From the NCBI RefSeq assembly GCF_007474535.1, contig NZ_VKNW01000006.1, positions 124,001 through 188,000 on the forward strand: a stretch of 64,000 nucleotides of DNA. The letters are read 5' to 3'. The position numbers and the translations under genes are program-made. Below are positions 1 through 8,299 of the stretch, in pieces. Under the pieces are notes generated by a model, which worked only from the letters and a program-made list of their open reading frames with translations, did not search any database and was not told the DNA's origin. Position 1 is the first letter of the stretch. Each line of letters starts with the position of its first letter. The stretch comes from Chryseobacterium echinoideorum. GTDB lineage: Bacteria; Bacteroidota; Bacteroidia; Flavobacteriales; Weeksellaceae.

Positions 1-2442
1 ATAGAGAATATATCCGCCCATCAGTTTGCTGGCAATAGCCTTCCACGCTTCCTCGATGATGAGCGCCTTTCTGCGGTCTTTTCGGAGCCGCATCTTTTGG
101 ATGAACGTGTCCATGATGATGAGCGTCACGATTGGAAACAGTTTCGGGTTGTCCTTTACATTGTCGATTTCAAAGACGATAAATGGTTCGTCAAAGAGCG
201 TATTGTCTGCACTTTCGTTGAGTGTAGTTCCGTATCTTCCGCCTTTGTAGAAATCCTTTAACACGAACAGGAATGTCCTTAAATTAAATTCCTTTTCGGT
301 GATGTGGTGTTTCTTATTGTTCAGGTAAAGGGGAAGAAATTTATCGCAGTAGTCATAGAATCCGTTGAAGGAAAGTTCTTTTGCCTCCAATTTTTCTTCG
401 AGTTCCTTTATCTTTTTGATAATGGTTTTTCGGAAGGACTCGTTCCATTCTTCCGTCGTTTTCGGCTGCCTGATAATTTCATTGGACTTGATGAGAATGA
501 GTTGCGTCTCATTATAAATTTTTCTCTTATCTTCATCGTTCAGGGTTTCATAAGCTTCGTAAACCTTGTAGAATTTTTCGCTGTCGTAATTCGGGTTGTT
601 CATATTCTTGTCCGGATGATATTCGATGGCGAGTTTTCGGAAAGCCTCCTTAATCTCGTCAGAACCTGCATCGAAAGCGATTCCCAAAATATCGTAATAG
701 TTGTACTGTCCGTTCGACTGGTTCTCAAAATCTGAAATAATGTCTTCCTCGTGGATGTTGTATTTGTTCAGATAGAGAATGAGTTCCTCCGAGGTCTTAT
801 GCTCATACCACCTGGTTCCCGAATTGAAATATTGGTGGTAATACGACATCAGCACATTGTCCAAAATAGATTTTTGTGCGGACGACATCGTGGCATCGGG
901 ACCTTGCCAAATCAGGAAAATCAAATTGGTCAAAAATTCTATTTTTTCGATGTTGAACTCTTTCTTGTCCATAAAAAAAGGATTCATGGTGATTGGTTTT
1001 TCTTCAGTGTATTGGATGTATCTCCCGCCTTTGTATTTGCAGGTTCCCGAATAGGAATCTCCCGTGTCCACAATGACCACGTCATAATTGTAGGTCAGGT
1101 ATTGCTCAACGATATTGTTCATCAGGAAGGACTTTCCAGAACCTGACGGACCGAGGACAAACTTGTTTCGGTTGTTGATTCTTCCTGTCTTCATCGGCAA
1201 GTCCGCCGGATCAACTTTCAATGGAACGCCTTGTCGGTCGGTAAAACGCAGATAAAAATTGGATTCCTCGTTCACGGGGTAACTTTCTTTAAAAAAAAAA
1301 CACAAGGCCGCTTCGCTTGTCGTCATAAATAAATCGTATTCCCGAAGTTCCGTGGCATTGCCTGGAATGGCGGAGCGAAATAGTTCGAGCTGGTTGTAGG
1401 CGTTCTTGGAGACGATAATCCCCTTCGTAAAGAGCTTGTTCTCGATCATCGACTGTATTCCTTCCATTTTTTCCAGTGTATGTGTTGAAAATATTAGGGA
1501 GAAATGGGCATTGACCACGAGTTGTCCGTCGATGGCGATATTGTGGAGAAGCGTTTGGATTTCTTCCGCAATAATGGCGTTGGATGGAGAGTTGTTTGCC
1601 GCCCCCTCGTGCTTCTTTTTCTTTTTGTCGAGTTCCCGCTGTTGTTGCGCCTGCAGAGGAATGGTGATGACCTGATTGTAGATGATGGTTTCGTAATCCT
1701 CCAATTCGTTGATGAAGGTGAAGTTGTCCACCGCCGTTTCCGAGGCTGCTCCGTTTCCTCCCAATATGGAAAAAGGATCTATTTCTGAAGGCAGGTCGAT
1801 ATTTTCGACATCCACATAGGAAATATTTTTGACGAAGCGGTTTCCGATTTGGAGATATTCGTTGGTACTTTTGATATTGTCAAAAACCGGGGTTTCCGTA
1901 AACTGCATCGACAATACACCCGAAATGTAGTATTCAAAATCTTTCTTATATAAAAATTGGGGTTCGCAACCGCTCTGCTTCAAGAGCATCAACACCTTTT
2001 GGCATTTGTCGCGAAGTTCCTTGTAACTTTTTTCGGAAAACTGGTAGTGCTTGTTTTTCTTCTTGAGTTTGTCGTCCACAATGTCCGTAAACAGGAGTAC
2101 CGTTTCGATGGTTTTAAATAGTCTTCCGTCAAAATGCTCGGAGTATTTCTGCTGGAGGAACTGGTTGGAGGATTCGGCGGTATATCTCTTTTTGGAAAAG
2201 ATGTCGAGTTTTTGAACGATTCTTCCTTCGCCAATAATGGATACGACTTGATTCAGCACGGTATGGAAGTTCAGGTAGTTGTCTGGGTCGGCGGAATACT
2301 GTTCCACAATGTTCTTAGTTCTGATGCCGATAATCGGATTCCCGTACTGTCCGAAGAGGACATCAAAATCCCATCCAAAATCCTTTCCGTAATCGTAGCC
2401 GATGAAGGGAATGTCAAATGCCTGTTTCTTTGTCTTTACCAT
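1..2442 (-). CDS. traG: TraG-family conjugation ATPase with inserted J-domain (partial, runs off left edge)
   Basis: VirB4-like ATPase that powers the conjugative type IV secretion channel at the inner membrane. I translated 814 codons from the ATG at 2442; the C-terminus lies outside the window. The N-terminus (FGWDFDVLFGQYGNPIIG, about residues 22-39) fits the Bacteroidota TraG N-terminal domain. Walker A is GPSGSGKS (Lys about 437). A Walker B-like segment, LIIEEAWKAIAS (about 794-805), lies near the left edge. Between them is an unusual insertion of about 70 residues resembling DnaJ, with YYDILGI at its start, an HPD tripeptide at 609-611 and KVYEAYETLNDEDKR near its end. The frame is open throughout. 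The start lies 29 nt inside traF, as expected in a tra operon. The family call is confident; the J-domain function is inference. Confidence 0.93.
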   Translation of the reverse strand, partial: MVKTKKQAFDIPFIGYDYGKDFGWDFDVLFGQYGNPIIGIRTKNIVEQYSADPDNYLNFHTVLNQVVSIIGEGRIVQKLDIFSKKRYTAESSNQFLQQKYSEHFDGRLFKTIETVLLFTDIVDDKLKKKNKHYQFSEKSYKELRDKCQKVLMLLKQSGCEPQFLYKKDFEYYISGVLSMQFTETPVFDNIKSTNEYLQIGNRFVKNISYVDVENIDLPSEIDPFSILGGNGAASETAVDNFTFINELEDYETIIYNQVITIPLQAQQQRELDKKKKKHEGAANNSPSNAIIAEEIQTLLHNIAIDGQLVVNAHFSLIFSTHTLEKMEGIQSMIENKLFTKGIIVSKNAYNQLELFRSAIPGNATELREYDLFMTTSEAALCFFFKESYPVNEESNFYLRFTDRQGVPLKVDPADLPMKTGRINNRNKFVLGPSGSGKSFLMNNIVEQYLTYNYDVVIVDTGDSYSGTCKYKGGRYIQYTEEKPITMNPFFMDKKEFNIEKIEFLTNLIFLIWQGPDATMSSAQKSILDNVLMSYYHQYFNSGTRWYEHKTSEELILYLNKYNIHEEDIISDFENQSNGQYNYYDILGIAFDAGSDEIKEAFRKLAIEYHPDKNMNNPNYDSEKFYKVYEAYETLNDEDKRKIYNETQLILIKSNEIIRQPKTTEEWNESFRKTIIKKIKELEEKLEAKELSFNGFYDYCDKFLPLYLNNKKHHITEKEFNLRTFLFVLKDFYKGGRYGTTLNESADNTLFDEPFIVFEIDNVKDNPKLFPIVTLIIMDTFIQKMRLRKDRRKALIIEEAWKAIASKLMGGYILY

Positions 2443-2737
2443 CTTTTAAAAATCTTTTGTTGTTGAGTTTTTTTGGAAAAATGAATATCTGGTCAAAATT
2501 TTTGGTCTTGTCGTAGAGTCCGTTTTTGTCCTGCTTCTTGAAAATGAGGTAGACACCTCCTGCGGTTACCAATAAACCTAATAATGAACCCAGCAATCCG
2601 AATTTGGATAAGATGAGTGCCGCAACCACACCTGCGCCGATGACGGCTACCGCATAAATGATGTATTTGCCTTTGAGTCCGAAGAATACAAGGGGTTTTT
2701 TGAGCCCCTTGTACAGGTAGTATCCCATCTTAAGCAA
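2414..2737 (-). CDS. traF: TraF-type conjugal transfer membrane protein (DUF4133)
   Basis: Small inner-membrane component of the conjugation channel, comparable in position and size to VirB3 proteins. It has 107 residues, with two closely spaced hydrophobic segments (about 20-60: YIIYAVAVIGAGVVAALIL and LLGSLLGLLVTAGGVYLIF) and a basic C-terminal tail. It sits between traE (8-nt overlap) and traG (29-nt overlap), the conserved E-F-G order of CTnDOT-like elements. Translational coupling is likely. Identification rests on length, topology and gene order. Confidence 0.88.
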   Translation of the reverse strand: MLKMGYYLYKGLKKPLVFFGLKGKYIIYAVAVIGAGVVAALILSKFGLLGSLLGLLVTAGGVYLIFKKQDKNGLYDKTKNFDQIFIFPKKLNNKRFLKDGKDKETGI

Positions 2738-3053
2738 AGAATGCGGTTACAAATTCCGGAACCACGATAAGGAAGATCATCGCACCGCCGTAGCCGAGGA
2801 TTTCTTTGTTGACATCCTGGTCGCCGTTCGTCCATTTGTTGTACACCCTCAATCCTCCGATAAATCCTACGAGTCCACCGACTGCCTTTAATATCAGCTT
2901 GATGGGGTCCCAATAGTCCTTAATGTCGGAAGCGGCATTGGAGATGGCGGTCGCTCCGCCCTGCGCAAGCATCGGGGTCATTGCCAGCATCACCAAGGCA
3001 AGGGTTAGAACTTTCTTTTTTGTCACGTTTTTTCTGATAAAATTTTTCATCAT
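2730..3053 (-). CDS. traE: TraE-type conjugal transfer protein (DUF4134, pilin-like)
   Basis: 107-residue protein with a cleavable-looking signal segment (KKVLTLALVMLAMTPMLAQG, about 13-32), followed by two hydrophobic stretches (about 52-68 and 86-105). This architecture fits the DUF4134/TraE family, thought to be the VirB2-like pilin subunit. Two consecutive Met codons occur at the start; I use the first. It overlaps traF by 8 nt and is preceded by a short gap to an unknown tra-linked gene. Confidence 0.87.
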   Translation of the reverse strand: MMKNFIRKNVTKKKVLTLALVMLAMTPMLAQGGATAISNAASDIKDYWDPIKLILKAVGGLVGFIGGLRVYNKWTNGDQDVNKEILGYGGAMIFLIVVPEFVTAFFA

Positions 3054-3089
3054 TTTTAAAATTTAGGTTAGTTATGTATGGTAAATTGG

Positions 3090-3623
3090 TTAAATCGTCG
3101 AGTGGTAAACCTTTTGTCCCTCAATATTGTCCACCAGTTTTACGTTGGTTTCAGAAAGGTTGACAAATTCTTTCCATTGGTCTTTCTTGCTCTGTGCATC
3201 ATTTTTTTTCTTGGAAACTATTGGCTCAATAATTTCTGGCTTTTTGCTGATTTCCGTTTGCTGTGGCGGATTTTCATGGTGTTTGGTTTCGGGCTGTTTT
3301 GAGCTGGTCCCATCCAAATCCTCTTCCTCTTCAAATCGTTTCCTCAATTCTTCCAAACTGGGATTGTCTTCAAAATTGTTCTGTCTTTGAATCGGAATGG
3401 GTTCGCTTTTTAGGAATGATTTCGGGGTTTTGAGATTTTCCACATCCTCGATGCCGATCAAGGTGGGTTCCTCATTCTCCGCCTGTGCAAAGTCGCCGAG
3501 TGAGTATTCTTCTGCAACATCGGTCTGAACGGTTTTCTCTTTTTTTAGGAAAAGGTCGTAGACGATATTTCCGGCATAGTACAGAAAGTAGGCTCCTAAA
3601 AGGATGAGTGAGTATTTTAACAT
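3090..3623 (-). CDS. Unknown tra-operon protein with N-terminal membrane anchor
   Basis: 177 residues. The first 20 or so (MLKYSLILLGAYFLYYAGNI) form one membrane segment. The rest is hydrophilic, highly charged and rich in E, K, P and Q (for example a run EEEEDLDG), so probably partly disordered. Its place between traA and traE corresponds to the traB-traD interval of CTnDOT, where this element carries only one gene. No catalytic motif is visible. It could be a TraD-like or coupling accessory protein, but I do not recognise a family. Confidence 0.7.
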   Translation of the reverse strand: MLKYSLILLGAYFLYYAGNIVYDLFLKKEKTVQTDVAEEYSLGDFAQAENEEPTLIGIEDVENLKTPKSFLKSEPIPIQRQNNFEDNPSLEELRKRFEEEEDLDGTSSKQPETKHHENPPQQTEISKKPEIIEPIVSKKKNDAQSKKDQWKEFVNLSETNVKLVDNIEGQKVYHSTI

Positions 3624-3685
3624 AATGTATTGATTTGAGGTTTGTGGTTTATGGATTATTTTTTTCTTGTCTCTTTTGTCTCTCG

Positions 3686-4339
3686 TTAAAGCGCAACTTT
3701 TTTGACCTCGCTGATCTGCTGTATAATTTCGTCGAACGGCTTCTTTACGGCGTATTTTTGCTCGTAGGTGAGTTTTCTCGTGTCGATGGTTTGGAGGCAG
3801 TTTCTCTTGAACACGGGATTTTCTAGTAGAGTTCCGTATTTTGCCAACTCGATATCCATTTCCTTTTGGTTGAGATATTTGTAGCCCTTGTCGTATTTGG
3901 AGCGGATGAAGATTCTTTCCGCCTCGCTTTCCAACAAACCCAGAAGATTTTTGAATACCAAGGTTGATTTTACGGACACATCGGAATACTCAAAGGGAAT
4001 GATGATGAAGTCGCTGTACACCAAAACATCGCTGTATCTCTGGTCCAGTGTTCCCGCCAGATCGAACAGGAACAGGTCTTTGCTTTCTTTCAGGTCGACA
4101 ACCTGTTCCAAGTCCTCGAAAGGCGGCTCATCGTCATCTTCGCCAATGACTTCCACCTCGTAGAGTTTGGGCAGTTCCGAGTCCGCATCCTCCCTCCATT
4201 TGTTGAAGAAGGATTTTTGGTAGTCGAAATCAAACACCTTGATCTTCCTTGTAGAAATTCTGGAGAGATAGTTGGCGAATGCGATGGCGAGGGTGGTTTT
4301 CCCTGTTCCGCCTTTTTGGGTGGCAAATGTGATGATCAT
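3686..4339 (-). CDS. traA: ParA-family ATPase, TraA of CTnDOT-like elements
   Basis: 217-residue ParA/MinD-type P-loop ATPase. The deviant Walker A motif TQKGGTGKTTLA lies at residues 7-18, and a Walker B-like DFDYQKSFFNKW follows at about 37-48. ParA homologues at the head of tra operons are called TraA in Bacteroides conjugative transposons and may position the transfer machinery or the element's DNA. The gene ends 62 nt before the next tra gene and begins 2 nt after the relaxase stop codon, so it is likely cotranscribed with the mobilisation genes. Confidence 0.9.
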   Translation of the reverse strand: MIITFATQKGGTGKTTLAIAFANYLSRISTRKIKVFDFDYQKSFFNKWREDADSELPKLYEVEVIGEDDDEPPFEDLEQVVDLKESKDLFLFDLAGTLDQRYSDVLVYSDFIIIPFEYSDVSVKSTLVFKNLLGLLESEAERIFIRSKYDKGYKYLNQKEMDIELAKYGTLLENPVFKRNCLQTIDTRKLTYEQKYAVKKPFDEIIQQISEVKKVAL

Positions 4340-4341
4340 TC

Positions 4342-5811
4342 TTATGTTCTTTTTTTATTTTTGCGTCTTTTTCTTAACTCTTCTTCGGCGGGGTCTCTCC
4401 CTGTTCCTCCCGACGGTTTGGTGAATTGGAAAATAAGGTCGTCTATGGTTCTATCCAGTTCCTTGGAAAGATTTTCATCTCTACTTTCCGGTGTCAATTC
4501 TTTGCTTGGATTGAGGAATTTTTGATAGGCATTCTCTCCAATTAAGTTTTCCAATGAACCCACATAATGCAGTTTGGAGTGGACGGCATAATATTTTCCA
4601 TCTTCCGATTTTATGAGGTGGACATCCTTGTTATTCTGTGATTTCACATAATCCTTTACATCGTTTTTTATGGAGTTGAAAACCTCCCTGTTTTTTATTT
4701 TCTTGGACTCGAAAAGCATAAATTCTTTTACTACGTTTTCGGGATTCTGGCGTTTCAGGTGCTCCATTAAAATCTGTTTTAAAAGACTGTCCGCCAGATT
4801 GTAGTCCTTTTGGCTTTCAAATAGTTTCTTGTCTATTTTGTCATCGGTCATCTCAAACAGGTCGTTCATCTTCATAACTTCGCTTCCCTTGAACACCTTT
4901 CCCGACTTGTGGTCGATGATGCTGTATCCGAATGGTTTATGTCCGTCCTTGTGGTGGAAAACCACATCCAGCCCGAAGATGTCCCGCAACTTTTTTTGGA
5001 GTTCGCTCTCGAACTCAATCTTGGGTTTCCAATGCCCGTTGTGTCTTTCCTCTGGTAGCATTGATTCCTGCAACCTTTTATCCTCTACCTTGAAGACTTT
5101 GTTGGAACAGAGGTCTTTATATCTGCTCAAAATGGCTTTCAGCTGTCTCTTTCGCCCGTTGTCCGAATTGGGAGTAAAACTGATTTGGTTACCGTAGATG
5201 GTTTTAAGTTTTACCCCGTTCTTCAGAATGGAAAAGTCATTTTCATTATTTGTGTCTTTGGTGAGTTTGAACCCGCTTCTTTCAAGTAGGAGTTCCAGTT
5301 GGCTGATGGAACCGATTTGATAGTTTAGCAGTTTTTCTAATTTTTCCTCGGAACTTATTCCGTATCGTTTTTCCAGTAGGTCAGCAAGTGCTTTTTGGGC
5401 TTTCAACCGCTCGTAACTGTCGTTGATTTTCTTTCCAGTCTGCTTGTCAACCCTTGTGGAGACTATATGGACGTGGTTGTTCTCGGTGTCGCTGTGGTAA
5501 ACCACAATAAACGGCTGTTTTCCATAGCCCATTTCCTGCATGAAGTCTTTGGCGATCTCGGTTAGTTCCTCTTTGCTATGGTTCTGATATTTTGCAGAAA
5601 TCACGGCGTGGAACTGGGGTTTCTTTACCTTTTCATTTTTTGAGATGGATTTGAAGTAGTCCCGAACCTGTTCCGGACTGCTGTCCCCATTGATGAAGGA
5701 GGGAAAGTTTTTCATCAGCATCAGTTCTCCCGTCCCTTTCTCCACCTTTTTGTCGTTGTATTGGACTCCGTGAAAATCCGTGCCTGAAGCAGGAATAATC
5801 TTGACAATCAT
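4342..5811 (-). CDS. mobB: Relaxase / mobilisation nuclease (MobB-like)
   Basis: 489-residue relaxase that would nick one strand at oriT and lead it into the recipient. The metal-binding histidine triad is visible as YHSDTENNHVHIVSTRVD (about residues 104-121). The N-terminal domain reads MIVKIIPASGTDFHGVQYND. The C-terminal half is a charged helical extension. Its start overlaps the accessory protein's stop by 4 nt (ATGA), a typical coupled relaxosome pair. The cognate oriT is probably in the non-coding stretch upstream of 6976 or close to the accessory gene; I cannot identify the nic site. Confidence 0.92.
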   Translation of the reverse strand: MIVKIIPASGTDFHGVQYNDKKVEKGTGELMLMKNFPSFINGDSSPEQVRDYFKSISKNEKVKKPQFHAVISAKYQNHSKEELTEIAKDFMQEMGYGKQPFIVVYHSDTENNHVHIVSTRVDKQTGKKINDSYERLKAQKALADLLEKRYGISSEEKLEKLLNYQIGSISQLELLLERSGFKLTKDTNNENDFSILKNGVKLKTIYGNQISFTPNSDNGRKRQLKAILSRYKDLCSNKVFKVEDKRLQESMLPEERHNGHWKPKIEFESELQKKLRDIFGLDVVFHHKDGHKPFGYSIIDHKSGKVFKGSEVMKMNDLFEMTDDKIDKKLFESQKDYNLADSLLKQILMEHLKRQNPENVVKEFMLFESKKIKNREVFNSIKNDVKDYVKSQNNKDVHLIKSEDGKYYAVHSKLHYVGSLENLIGENAYQKFLNPSKELTPESRDENLSKELDRTIDDLIFQFTKPSGGTGRDPAEEELRKRRKNKKRT

Positions 5812-6158
5812 TTTGCGAGCATTTCATAGATCTTTTTGAAGATTTGGTTTTGCTGCTTCTTCAATTTGGTGATTTCTGAAAGCTTTGCGGTGAAGTTTTT
5901 CAGTTCTGATTCCGAAATAAACTTTTGTCCGTTTGCAATTTTCGCTACCTGGTTGATGTTGGTCTCTATCTTGATGAAGACGTTGTCTTGTTTTTCAATG
6001 AACGCCAGTATCTGTCTTCTTTCGTTGTCTAAAATTCTGTTCTCAACTGATGCCGTCAGTAAGTCGGTCAATGTGAGGTTTCTGTCTTTGCATATTTTTT
6101 TCCAGTCCTGTTTTTTGGTTTTGGATATTCTGAATTTTATGTAGTCTTCTTTTTCCAT
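5808..6158 (-). CDS. mobA: Relaxosome accessory protein (MobA/MobC-like)
   Basis: 116-residue DNA-binding accessory protein. The N-terminus (FRISKTKKQDWKKICKDRNL) looks like a ribbon-helix-helix segment. The C-terminal part has the hallmark TNINQVAKIAN (about 71-81) of MobC-type relaxosome proteins. It overlaps the relaxase start by 4 nt. It likely binds oriT and recruits the relaxase. Confidence 0.85.
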   Translation of the reverse strand: MEKEDYIKFRISKTKKQDWKKICKDRNLTLTDLLTASVENRILDNERRQILAFIEKQDNVFIKIETNINQVAKIANGQKFISESELKNFTAKLSEITKLKKQQNQIFKKIYEMLAK

Positions 6159-6181
6159 TAAGGACTTTGTTGAATCATCAA

Positions 6182-6976
6182 TTAGGGCAGATAAGGCTTG
6201 ATCCAGTTGGAATATCCTTGAACTTCTCCGTAGGTGTAGTAGGATGTGGACATTGCGTTTAGGGAGGTTTGCGGAATCTGGATGCTGTAATTCTCCAGCA
6301 GGGCTGGAAAATATTGCGTGGAATTTTCCGTATGCAGTAAGACAATCTGGTTGGGAATGTATCCGATGTCGCTGTAGATGCTCGCAATGCTGATGAAGGC
6401 GTTTCCCGTAATCGGTGCGGAATCAGAAGACCTGTACATCTGAAACCATACATTTACAATTCCCTGTACTTTTCTGAACAAAACCGCTCCCTTTAGTCCT
6501 CCGAAATTTTTGGTTCCGATGGTGTAATATTTTGAGGAGGTAAGATAGGCGTGGCTATTTCCCGAATAGTTTACAGGGGCGGACCAAGTTGAAGTTGCTG
6601 TCAGTGCGGCGGTGCTGTTGGGATCGAAGGTGAGTACAATTCTGTATTCGACAGGCTGTTTCTCCTTTGCGAAATTCTGCCATACGTTGCCGTCAAAATA
6701 ATACATTCCTGATTCTGAAATATTGATGACCTGCCCCGAAAGATTGGAAGCCGGAGCGGTGGCAAATACAACCGCACCTTTTTTTGCCTGTGTGTAAAAC
6801 TTGTTCGCCAACTGGTCGCCCGTTATCCTTGGAGGAATAATCCCGTCATGATGTGAGGTGTCGTTTGGTTTTCCTACTACATCAAAAGTAGTTTCGGGTG
6901 TCTGTGTGTTTATTCCGACCTGCGCATTGAGGTTGATGGCAAAAAGTGTCAGGAGAACATAGAGGGTTGCTTTCAT
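6182..6976 (-). CDS. Secreted flavobacterial surface protein, unknown function
   Basis: 264 residues with a signal peptide (MKATLYVLLTLFAINLNAQ). The N-terminal segment VGINTQTPETTFDVVGKP, followed by DGIIPPRITGDQLA and GMYYFDGNVWQNF, is a pattern I know from many exported Chryseobacterium-type proteins. The rest looks beta-rich. It is upstream of and co-directional with the mob genes (23 nt gap), so it may be expressed with transfer. A role in surface contact would be speculation. Confidence 0.72.
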   Translation of the reverse strand: MKATLYVLLTLFAINLNAQVGINTQTPETTFDVVGKPNDTSHHDGIIPPRITGDQLANKFYTQAKKGAVVFATAPASNLSGQVINISESGMYYFDGNVWQNFAKEKQPVEYRIVLTFDPNSTAALTATSTWSAPVNYSGNSHAYLTSSKYYTIGTKNFGGLKGAVLFRKVQGIVNVWFQMYRSSDSAPITGNAFISIASIYSDIGYIPNQIVLLHTENSTQYFPALLENYSIQIPQTSLNAMSTSYYTYGEVQGYSNWIKPYLP

Positions 6977-7062
6977 TTTTTTGATTAAAATTTCTGTTGC
7001 AAAATTGGGACATCAAATCCGTGAAAACAATAGTGTTCATGGGGCGTGGGCTAAATAAGAAC

Positions 7063-7122
7063 AATTTAGACGAGTTTAGATTCTCCGAAGATTAAAAAAG
7101 AATAATTTAGACGAGTTTAGAT
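7063..7122. repeat. Pair of 19-bp direct repeats
   Basis: AATTTAGACGAGTTTAGAT occurs exactly at 7063-7081 and 7104-7122. Both copies are preceded by a similar A-rich 9-mer (AATAAGAAC / AAAAAGAAT). The start-to-start spacing is 41 bp, about four helical turns. This could be a binding site for a relaxosome or regulatory protein. Confidence 0.8.
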
Positions 7123-7404
7123 GCTTGAACCAGATTTGGTGATTAAAAAAAACAAGTTCCGCCGTTTTTTCCCCTTTTGCAAAAAGGCAAGACCGTCTTT
7201 GTCCCAAAACTTGAAAAGTTTGTGGGTACAAAGACACATCTTGCAACAAAAGTTTACTGATTTTTTTAGAGGTCTGAAAAGGTTCCTCGAATGCTTATAT
7301 TAGGGTTGTTTTGCGGTTTTTTATGATAAAGTTGCTTTGGAAGGAAAAAAACATGGAAAACGGGGAGAATTGAGGTGTAACTTTTCTACCCACGTTTGCG
7401 AGTA

Positions 7405-7858
7405 GGATGTGGCTGATTTACGCAGGTTGCATGATAACCTGTAGCTAAATTACCCAACTTATTGAAAAAGATAAGTTTATTTGGTGCAGGTTTTGAAGGA
7501 AGGTGTGTCTTTTTATCATTGAAATTTTTGTCAGAATGCTTATCATTTAGGAAAATGTAGGGTGGGTCTATTTTACCCAGGTTGATTTTGAACTTGTGTC
7601 TATTTTTCGCAGGTGGTTACTTTGGGAGTGCATATTTAACAAAAGAATCGGAAGGACTGAAAATTCTGTAGATGATTATTTCAGAGTTATTTTTTAGATT
7701 TTAGTTTAGATAATCTTGGAATTAAAAATAATGAAAAAGATTCTCTTGGAAATGGGCTTTTTTACGCGGCTTTGTGATTGGGATGTGCCCAATTTACGCA
7801 GGTTGAAAAATTGCCTGTGGTTAAATCAGGCAGGTTTTTGAAAAAGATGACTTTATTT
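7405..7858. repeat. Two diverged ~78-bp repeats plus core copies
   Basis: 7405-7482 and 7781-7858 align without gaps. Shared blocks include GGATGTG, ATTTACGCAGGTTG, CTGT, TAAAT, TTGAAAAAGAT and TTTATTTG. Shorter relatives of the core, (A)TTTxxCxCAGGTxG, occur at about 7569-7583 and 7602-7616. In the first copy CAGGTT and AACCTG can form a small hairpin. No reading frame is conserved, so this is a DNA or RNA signal rather than a gene. Confidence 0.7.
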
Positions 7859-8299
7859 GTTGAGAATTTGCACTAATAATGCACGGAAATCCCTCGTTTC
7901 TGTAAGAAATCTTAGCATTAACAATTATTTTTAATAAAAAATGCAAGAAAATTACAATTGATTGTTTTTCAATGAGTTAAAACTCTATTTGAGTATATTA
8001 GGTAACGAATTAGTAACGGAACTCAATTCCCTGATTTGCATCGTTTTTCATTCACTTATAACGTAAGACAAATGTACTATTTATATTTTTTACAGGAAAA
8101 TTATTGCATGAAAAAGGCAATGACAGATATTAATTTATTCCACTTTTATATTTTCTATTAACTACCTAAATTAAAAATAAATCTTTCCCAAGTTGGGTGC
8201 ATCTTGGGAAAAAATGTAAATAGAAATAGTAAATTTTGTGCTTTAATTAGGGATAACCTGATTATAAACTCTGGCTATTCCGTCTAAAAATTATAAGCT

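Larger units (their letters stand above)
6977..8299. other. 1.3 kb non-coding region with repeats (candidate oriT/regulatory region)
   Basis: No convincing gene lies between the leftward tra/mob block and the rightward rteC. The stretch is AT-rich and contains a 19-bp direct repeat pair near 7063-7122, a two-copy repeat of about 78 bp (7405-7482 and 7781-7858) and further copies of its core. The short ORF at 7121 lacks protein-like composition. In related elements oriT and the excision control region lie in this kind of position, which is inference here. Confidence 0.6.

Noticed and set aside
304..735. 143-aa plus-strand ORF and neighbouring plus-strand ORFs up to 2466
   Set aside because: They are antisense shadows of the continuous traG reading frame, which carries Walker A, Walker B and J-domain motifs.
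6977..8299. CRISPR array in the repeat-bearing non-coding region
   Set aside because: Repeats are only two to four, imperfect and irregularly spaced, and no cas genes are present.
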